Shown here: piece by piece, positions 42,394 to 47,498 of the stretch
How the letters are laid out: every line of letters begins with the position of its first letter
Position numbering within the stretch: the first letter of the stretch is position 1
NCBI GenBank assembly: GCA_005878615.1
Contig: VBLT01000106.1
Location: 1 to 47,498, forward strand
DNA length: 47,498 nucleotides
Source of the DNA: Methanobacteriota archaeon
Lineage (GTDB): Archaea > Thermoplasmatota > Thermoplasmata > RBG-16-68-12
Reading direction: 5' to 3'
Translations under genes and position numbers: made by a program
Notes under the pieces: generated by a model
What the model was told of the DNA's origin: nothing
The model's database searches: none
The model's input: only the letters and a program-made list of their open reading frames with translations

Positions 42394-44325
42394 ATGGGGG
42401 AATCGCTCACTCGCAAACTGATTCGGAACCACCTCGTCTCCGGGAAAATGGACCCGGGTGAGGAGATCGCCCTCCGGATGGATCAGGCCCTCCTCCAGGA
42501 CGCGACGGGGACCCTCGCCTGGCTCGAGTTCGAGCAGATGGGGCGCGCCTCGGTAACGATCCGTCAGGCGACGCAGTACGTGGACCACAACATCCTCCAG
42601 ACCGGATACGAAAACGCGGACGACCATCGCTTCCTGCGGAGCGTCTGCCAACGGTACGGGGCCCTGTTCTCCGGTCCCGGGAACGGCATCAGCCACTGGG
42701 CCCACATGGAGGCCTTCGACATCCCCGGCGAGACGATGGTCGGCTGCGACTCCCACACGCCGCACGCGGGGGCCTGCGGCATGCTCGCGATCGGCGCGGG
42801 AGGCTTCGAAGTCGCGAACGCGATGGCGGGCGAGCCGTACCGCATCACGATGCCATCGGTCGTCAACGTCCGCCTCACGGGGACGTTCAAGCCGTGGGTG
42901 AGCGCGAAGGACGTGATCTTGGAATTGCTCCGCCGCTTCGATGTGAAATGGGCCCTGAACAAGGTCCTCGAATACACCGGGCCCGGGCTGAAGGAACTCA
43001 CGGTCCCGTCGCGCGGCACGATCGCGAACATGGGGACGGAGCTCGGCGCGACCGCGTCCGTGTTCCCCTCCGACGACCTGACGAAGACGTTCCTTGCGGG
43101 CCAGGAGAGGGCCAAGGACTTCAAGGCCCTCGCCCCGGATCCTGACGCGAAGTACGACGAGACCGTGGACATCGACCTCGGATCCTTGGAGCCGCTGATC
43201 GCCTGCCCCTCGAGTCCGGACAACGTCAAGGCAGTCCGAGAGGTCGCGGGCGTCGAGGTGGCGCAGGTGGCCGTCGGGAGCAGCGTGAACTCCTCGTTCC
43301 GGGACCTGAGCGTCGTCGCAAATGCCCTCGACGGCAAGAAGGTCGCCGCGGGGATCTCGATGGCCGTCTCGCCCGGATCCCGCCAGACGCTCCTCCTCAT
43401 GCTCACGAGCGGACTCATGACGAAGCTGATCAAAGCCGGGGTCCGCGAACTCGAGGTCGCTTGCGGTCCCTGCATCGGCATGGGCTTCGCCCCTCCGACC
43501 CGCGGCCCGTCGGTCCGCACCTTCAACCGGAACTTCGAGGGCCGCAGCGGGACGCCGGACGACCTCGTGTACCTCTGCAGCCCGGAGACCGCGGCCGCGA
43601 CCGCAATCGGGGGCAAGATCGCCGATCCGCGGGACCTCGGAAAGTTGCCGACGTTGAAGGAGCCCGAGAAATATCCCGTCGACACGAGCGGGTTCGAATG
43701 GCCGCCGAAAGATCGGGCCTCCGTCAAGATCGTCCGCGGCCCGAACATCGCCCCGTTGCCCGTCGCGAATCCTCCGAAGGACGCGATCGAAGGCGAGGTG
43801 CTCCTCCGACTCGGGGACAACATCTCGACGGACCACATCATGCCGGCCGGCGCGAAAATCCTCCCGCTGCGGTCGAACATCCCCGCGATCGCGGAGCACG
43901 TCTTCGAGTACGTCGATCCGACGTTCCCGGCGAGAGCCAAGAAGGCCGGAGGCGGATTCATCGTCGCGGGGGACAACTATGGACAAGGGTCCTCGCGCGA
44001 ACACGCCGCGGTCGCCCCGATGTTCCTCGGCGTCCATCTCGTCCTCGCGAAGAGCTTCGCCCGCATCCACCTGGACAACCTCGTGAACTCGGGGATTCCT
44101 CCCGTGACGTTCGCCGATCCGAAGGAATACGATGCGATCCAACAAGGGGACCGGCTGCGGGTCACGAACATGCTCGCGGCGATCCGAGGTCGCGGCGACG
44201 CGACGGCGGAGGACCTGACTCGCGGGACCCGGGTGGGTCTCCGCTTGAATCTCCGGCCGCACCAGCGCGAGGTCCTCCTCGCCGGCGGCGGCATCCGATA
44301 CGCGCAGCTCCAAGTGCCTCGATGA
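42394..44325 (+). CDS. Aconitate hydratase (single-chain, about 640 aa type)
   Basis: Interconverts citrate and isocitrate. 643 aa from ATG 42394, with AAGGGG upstream. Matching blocks are DHNILQT, GISHWAHMEAFDIPGETMVGCDSHTPHAGACGMLAIGAGG, VACGPCIGMGFAPP (Cys357 and Cys360 of the 4Fe-4S site), FNRNFEGRSGTPDDLVYLCSPETAAA, NISTDHIMPAGAK and the swivel-domain catalytic serine GDNYGQGSSREHAAV. The third cluster ligand normally sits in GSCTNS; here the sequence is VGSSVNSS with Ser297 (codon AGC, 43282-43284). The enzyme otherwise looks intact. It supplies isocitrate for the TCA/glyoxylate cycles. Confidence 0.93.
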   Translation: MGESLTRKLIRNHLVSGKMDPGEEIALRMDQALLQDATGTLAWLEFEQMGRASVTIRQATQYVDHNILQTGYENADDHRFLRSVCQRYGALFSGPGNGISHWAHMEAFDIPGETMVGCDSHTPHAGACGMLAIGAGGFEVANAMAGEPYRITMPSVVNVRLTGTFKPWVSAKDVILELLRRFDVKWALNKVLEYTGPGLKELTVPSRGTIANMGTELGATASVFPSDDLTKTFLAGQERAKDFKALAPDPDAKYDETVDIDLGSLEPLIACPSSPDNVKAVREVAGVEVAQVAVGSSVNSSFRDLSVVANALDGKKVAAGISMAVSPGSRQTLLLMLTSGLMTKLIKAGVRELEVACGPCIGMGFAPPTRGPSVRTFNRNFEGRSGTPDDLVYLCSPETAAATAIGGKIADPRDLGKLPTLKEPEKYPVDTSGFEWPPKDRASVKIVRGPNIAPLPVANPPKDAIEGEVLLRLGDNISTDHIMPAGAKILPLRSNIPAIAEHVFEYVDPTFPARAKKAGGGFIVAGDNYGQGSSREHAAVAPMFLGVHLVLAKSFARIHLDNLVNSGIPPVTFADPKEYDAIQQGDRLRVTNMLAAIRGRGDATAEDLTRGTRVGLRLNLRPHQREVLLAGGGIRYAQLQVPR

Positions 44326-44335
44326 AGTGCCGCGG

Positions 44336-44343
44336 GTTTAAGC
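44336..44343 (+). promoter_or_regulatory. TATA-like box before homogentisate operon
   Basis: GGTTTAAG lies in the short gap between aconitase and the dioxygenase. With a start near 44368 the mRNA would include the GGAGGA ribosome site (44369-44374) in front of ATG 44381. The TTTAAG core recurs at other promoters in this window. Confidence 0.4.
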
Positions 44344-44380
44344 CGGGACGCCGATATCACGGCCATCGGAGGACGCCTCG

Positions 44381-45634
44381 ATGGTCTTGATCGTGAAGAA
44401 GGGGACGGTCCCGCCGACCCCTCACACGGAGTTCTACGCCATCCCCAAGGTCCTCACCCGCGAGGAGATCCACGGCTCCTACGGCTTCAGCGGCGCCTGG
44501 TCCCGCAAGGTCCACGTCCGATCGTATCCGACGGAACAGGTCAAGCCGCCGCGGAAGGCGGATTTCTCCCTCGCGCCCGACTTCCCTCCGGATGCCGACG
44601 TCCTCCAACCGTACCACATCTTCACCGGGCGCATGCCGCACGAGGGAGACGCGATCCGCGGCCGCAAGGCGATCGTCCACGGGACGCGCACGACCCTCTC
44701 CATCTCCAAGCCGACGGAATCGATGCCGAAGGAGACCTTCTTCCGGAATGGGGAGCGGCATGAGGTCTACTTCGTCCAGGACGGCGAGGGCGTCGTCCGG
44801 TCCGAGTACGGCGACCTGAAATTCCGGAAGAACGTGTACGTCGCGATCCCGAAAGGGACGACGTACCGGATCGACCTGACGTCGCCGAAGGCCTGGTTCC
44901 TCCTGGTCGAGTCGATGTATCCGATCAACTTCGCGCCGCATTACTTCAACAAGGAAGGCCAGGCCACCCTGATGTCGCCCGTCGTCGAGACGGAGATCGA
45001 GACCCCGACTCTCCCGGCGTACCGCGATGAGCGCGGCGAGTTTCCGGTCGACGTGAAGCACGCCGGCGGGAAGGTGACGCGGATCACCCTCGGCCATCAT
45101 CCGTTCGACCTCGTCGGTTGGGAGGGCGCCCTCTATCCTTTCGTTTTCGACGTGAAGAGCCATCACGGGATTGCGCGCGAGATCCACACCGCGCCGCCGA
45201 TGCATCAGACGTTCCAATCGGGCAACGTGCCCCACAGCGGCTTCTCCCTCTGCTCCTTCGTCCCCGTGATGGCGGGATGGCATCCGCTCGAGGTCCCTGC
45301 GCCGTATGCCCATTTCAACGTCGACTCCGACGAGCTGATGTTCTTCTGTAACCCCTTTTACGGGGCCCGCGAGGGCGTCGTCGAAGAAGGGTCCTTTACG
45401 TTCCATCCCGGCTCGACGCCGCACAGCCCGCAAGGCAAGGCCGCCGAGCGCTCCCTCGCCGCCCGAGGGAAAGTGCAGGGCCGACTCGCGGTGATGCTCG
45501 ACACGTACTTCGAGAGCATGCGGATCACGACGCACGGCTTCGCCCACCGCGACCCCTCGTACGTGCTGAGCTGGGCCGAGACCACGCCGCATGCCGAAGC
45601 CAAAGGAGAAGGCTGGGAATCTCCGTCCGCGTAA
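44381..45634 (+). CDS. hmgA: Homogentisate 1,2-dioxygenase-like enzyme
   Basis: 417 aa, cupin-fold Fe(II) enzyme that opens homogentisate with O2 to maleylacetoacetate in tyrosine/phenylalanine breakdown. Family blocks are HEVYFVQDGEGVVRSEYGDL, NVYVAIPKGTTYRI, DLVGWEGALYPFVFDV and HTAPPMHQTFQSGNVPHSGFSLCSFVP. The likely metal ligands lie in HFNVDSDEL (His311, Glu318) and FHPGSTPHSPQG (His348). ATG 44381 has GGAGGA upstream. Its TAA overlaps the next ATG, so it leads a three-gene operon ending in a fumarylacetoacetase homologue. Maleylacetoacetate isomerase and HPPD are not seen. Confidence 0.93.
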   Translation: MVLIVKKGTVPPTPHTEFYAIPKVLTREEIHGSYGFSGAWSRKVHVRSYPTEQVKPPRKADFSLAPDFPPDADVLQPYHIFTGRMPHEGDAIRGRKAIVHGTRTTLSISKPTESMPKETFFRNGERHEVYFVQDGEGVVRSEYGDLKFRKNVYVAIPKGTTYRIDLTSPKAWFLLVESMYPINFAPHYFNKEGQATLMSPVVETEIETPTLPAYRDERGEFPVDVKHAGGKVTRITLGHHPFDLVGWEGALYPFVFDVKSHHGIAREIHTAPPMHQTFQSGNVPHSGFSLCSFVPVMAGWHPLEVPAPYAHFNVDSDELMFFCNPFYGAREGVVEEGSFTFHPGSTPHSPQGKAAERSLAARGKVQGRLAVMLDTYFESMRITTHGFAHRDPSYVLSWAETTPHAEAKGEGWESPSA

Positions 45635-46320
45635 TGGGAGTTCAGACCATGCAGATGTCCACGGATCCGATCCGCCTCGTTTCGGCGAGCTTCCCCCGCG
45701 GTACGCTGGACCGAATTCTCCGGGGAGCCCGGCCCTTCAACGACACGGGCCACTTCCTGTATCCCGCCGACGCGGACGGCAATCACACGAAGGGCTTCTT
45801 CGCCATCGAGCCGGTCACCCGCCTCCCCGCGTTCGTCGATGCGATTGCGGACGACATGGCGGCCTGGGCCGGCCGCACCGCGATCGACGTCGATGTGATC
45901 TTCGCCCCGGCTCAGCCTGCGGTCCGGCCCCTGGCCGAGGCCCTCGGGGCACGCCTCCGGAGACCGACCGCGTACTGGGAATACCTGCCGAGCGGGCGGT
46001 ATGGAGAACGACTCGTCGAGGGATCAGTCCTTGCAGGTTCCCGGGCCTTGGCCCTGAACGGAGTGAGCCTTCAGGGGCGTTGCGTCGGACTCCGTCTGCC
46101 TCAATTCCTGGAACGCCTTGGCGGACGTTCGGTCGCCGCCGCGGTCTTCGCGAGCGGCGTCGCCGACCTCGTCCGTCAAACGGAAGAGAAGATGGGGGAT
46201 CGATTCTATAGCACGCTCCAGGTGAACGTCCCGATCTATCCTCCGTCGTCCTGTCCCCTTTGCGCGTCGTCCGCCCAACCGCCGATGTCTTGGCGTGAGT
46301 TCGCGGAGGGTCCGCGATGA
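45634..46320 (+). CDS. Degenerate phosphoribosyltransferase-like protein
   Basis: 228 aa, start ATG 45634 (others in frame at 45649, 45655). The middle and C-terminal parts follow the orotate-phosphoribosyltransferase-like fold: VDVIFAPAQPAVRPLAEALGARL, then RALALNGVSLQGRCVGLRLP and FLERLGGRSVAAAVFASGVADLV, and a C-terminal SCPLC pair that many archaeal PRT-like proteins carry. The PRPP motif (normally VDDVxxTG) reads ALNGVSLQG, so the two acidic residues are gone and normal catalysis is unlikely. It overlaps both the dioxygenase and the FAH genes, so expression and perhaps function are tied to homogentisate breakdown. Role unknown: ligand sensor or chaperone are options. Confidence 0.7.
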   Translation: MGVQTMQMSTDPIRLVSASFPRGTLDRILRGARPFNDTGHFLYPADADGNHTKGFFAIEPVTRLPAFVDAIADDMAAWAGRTAIDVDVIFAPAQPAVRPLAEALGARLRRPTAYWEYLPSGRYGERLVEGSVLAGSRALALNGVSLQGRCVGLRLPQFLERLGGRSVAAAVFASGVADLVRQTEEKMGDRFYSTLQVNVPIYPPSSCPLCASSAQPPMSWREFAEGPR

Positions 46321-47333
46321 AGCTCGTGCGCTTCTCGACCGCGGGATTGGAGCCGCGATTGGGTGCGGTCGCGGGAGCTTGGAATCGATGGGAGTGGATC
46401 GTCGACCTGTCCGCCGCGGACCCGGCGATCCCATCGGAAACCGTCGCCTTCATCGACGCCTGCCCGGACCTGAAGGGCGACATTTGGGAGCGCGCCTTGC
46501 ATGTTGTCAAGGAAGCGGAACGGTTCGAGTCCGATGCGCCGCCATGGGCCTTCCGACCGAAAGACGTCCGGGTGCGCAGCCCCATCCTGCCGCGACTTCT
46601 CAGGGACTTCCTGGCGTTCCGCGCGCATGTGGCCCGGACTCGCGCGGCCACCTGGACCTCGATCCCGCCGGAGTGGGACTGGATGCCTGGCTATTACAAC
46701 GGGAACCATCTGAACATTGTCGGCACGGGAGACGAGGTCCCACCGATGCGCTTCGAGACGTTCGACGGGAAGATCCCGCGGCTAATCCTCTCTCCGAAGA
46801 TGGACTACGAGGCCGAGATCGGTTTCGTCCTGGGGAAGGGCGGCCGCGAGATCGACGTGACGAAGGCTCCGGGCCACCTTTTCGGCGTCACGATCTTCAA
46901 TGATTTCTCTGCCCGGGACATCCAGGTGACCGCGGGAAAAATCGGAATGGGCCCCGCCCCCGGAAAAGATTGGGCGAACGCCCTCGGACCGTGCATCGTG
47001 ACCCGCGACGAGTTCGGGGACCTCCGCGATCAGTCGATCGCGGTGCGGGTGAACAACGAGGAGCGGCTGCGGGACCGCTACCGGAATATGGTGTTCGAGA
47101 ATCCCTGGGCCAAGGAGGGGCCCCGGGCCCTCTGGTCGTTCCCGGAGATGGTCGAATTCCTTTCGCGGTTCCAACCGATCTACGCGGGCGAGGTTTGGGG
47201 GAGCGGGACGATCCCCGGCGGTTGCGAATTCGAGCGGGGCGACCGGGCCCGGTACCTGAAACCCGGGGACCGCGTGGAGATCGAGATCGAAGGCATCGGA
47301 GTCCTGCAGAATTCGATCGCGCTCGCGACGTAG
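46317..47333 (+). CDS. Fumarylacetoacetase / FAH family hydrolase
   Basis: 338 aa. FAH-fold blocks: RSPILPRLLRDFLAFRAHVARTR, YYNGNHLNIVGTGDEV, LILSPKMDYEAEIGFVLGKGGREI (metal-binding acidic residues), FGVTIFNDFSARDIQ, GKDWANALGPCIVTRDEF, and the C-terminal GSGTIPGGCEFERG with metal and substrate contacts. In this operon it most likely splits fumarylacetoacetate into fumarate and acetoacetate. The family includes other hydrolases and decarboxylases, so the substrate is inferred from context. ATG overlaps the previous stop (ATGA). Confidence 0.9.
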   Translation: MKLVRFSTAGLEPRLGAVAGAWNRWEWIVDLSAADPAIPSETVAFIDACPDLKGDIWERALHVVKEAERFESDAPPWAFRPKDVRVRSPILPRLLRDFLAFRAHVARTRAATWTSIPPEWDWMPGYYNGNHLNIVGTGDEVPPMRFETFDGKIPRLILSPKMDYEAEIGFVLGKGGREIDVTKAPGHLFGVTIFNDFSARDIQVTAGKIGMGPAPGKDWANALGPCIVTRDEFGDLRDQSIAVRVNNEERLRDRYRNMVFENPWAKEGPRALWSFPEMVEFLSRFQPIYAGEVWGSGTIPGGCEFERGDRARYLKPGDRVEIEIEGIGVLQNSIALAT

Positions 47334-47386
47334 ACGGCCGCCCGAGACTCGCTGCGATAGTTCCGTGCGAGGCCGTGCCACGAAAG

Positions 47387-47394
47387 GGTTATTC
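47387..47394 (+). promoter_or_regulatory. TATA-like box before the truncated last gene
   Basis: GGTTATTC, the only AT-rich site in this gap, about 35 nt before ATG 47426. Assignment is by position. Confidence 0.35.
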
Positions 47395-47425
47395 CGTCCC
47401 ATTCCCCTTCTCAGCCGGTGACTCC

Positions 47426-47498
47426 ATGGCGGCCCTCCCCGCTTACCTGAAACTCAAGGTGGACCACAAGACGGTCCTCTGCCGGGACCTGAACACCT
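47426..47498 (+). CDS. 5' end of a gene cut by the window edge
   Basis: ATG 47426 opens a frame that runs to the edge, giving 24 codons (MAALPAYLKLKVDHKTVLCR, then DLNT). Too short to identify. The TATA-like site 35 nt upstream and the archaeal spacing support a real, near-leaderless start. It appears transcribed separately from the homogentisate operon. Confidence 0.55.
   Translation, partial: MAALPAYLKLKVDHKTVLCRDLNT

Noticed and set aside
42304-44313. Very long open frame on the minus strand opposite aconitase
   Set aside because: Product is Arg/Asp/His-rich low-complexity sequence typical of antisense frames in GC-rich DNA. The plus strand encodes a clear aconitase.

Overview
The window is a GC-rich (by eye about 60-65% G+C), gene-dense stretch of an archaeal genome, most likely an uncultured Thermoplasmata-type (Thermoplasmatota) lineage. 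The evidence is archaeal rather than bacterial promoter architecture (TATA-like boxes about 25-35 nt before start codons, several apparently leaderless genes), a tRNA-Ala without an encoded CCA, a PriS-type primase relative, a bacterio-opsin-activator-type HTH (HTH_10), a PGF-CTERM-like tail and PKD domains on a surface protein, and archaeal antitoxin/MEDS families. Lineage is inference; no rRNA or marker tree is available here. Oxygen use is implied by homogentisate dioxygenase and a complete-looking haem operon.

Layout. 1-2860: tRNA-Ala(GGC), a RelBE-type toxin-antitoxin pair, a winged-helix (AlkZ/HTH_42-like) DNA repair protein on the minus strand and a dienelactone-hydrolase-family enzyme. 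2930-11070: one tight eight-gene haem operon, hemA-hemC-hemD-hemB-chdC(hemQ)-hemL-hemE-hemH, most junctions overlapping by 1-8 nt. It runs from glutamyl-tRNA to haem with a coproheme-decarboxylase step, but has no visible coproporphyrinogen oxidase. 11190-13221: a short Tag-like glycosylase and a flavin disulfide reductase. 13605-18102: a five-gene ABC-2 export cluster (membrane-anchored surface protein, two ATPases, two permeases). 18140-19180: an AT-rich promoter island and a Fic protein. 19358-29307: mixed genes: a secreted protein, an NmrA-like reductase, DUF5655 and Tag genes, two linked MEDS-type sensors, an alpha/alpha-toroid protein, malate synthase, and a HTH_10-MGMT fusion resembling an independently built Ada. 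29319-37502: a dipeptide/oligopeptide (Opp/Dpp) ABC importer with an unusual, probably surface-anchored PKD-containing binding protein. 37644-42241: a 31-residue lysine-rich peptide, a PriS-like protein, aldo-keto reductase, DDAH-like hydrolase, and two SDR enzymes. 42394-47333: aconitase followed by a homogentisate-breakdown operon (dioxygenase, degenerate phosphoribosyltransferase-like protein, fumarylacetoacetase family). A new gene runs off the right edge.

Themes. Aromatic amino-acid breakdown (fumarate + acetoacetate), aconitase and malate synthase fit a peptide-eating aerobic heterotroph that feeds acetyl-CoA through the glyoxylate bypass, and the Opp importer would supply peptides. Four separate loci relate to alkylation or base damage. 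The most unusual observations are the HTH_10-MGMT fusion, three tRNA-3'-end-like elements lying at the stop codons of unrelated genes, the lost cluster cysteine in the aconitase, the apparent loss of the third catalytic Asp in the primase-like protein, and the degenerate PRTase inside the homogentisate operon.
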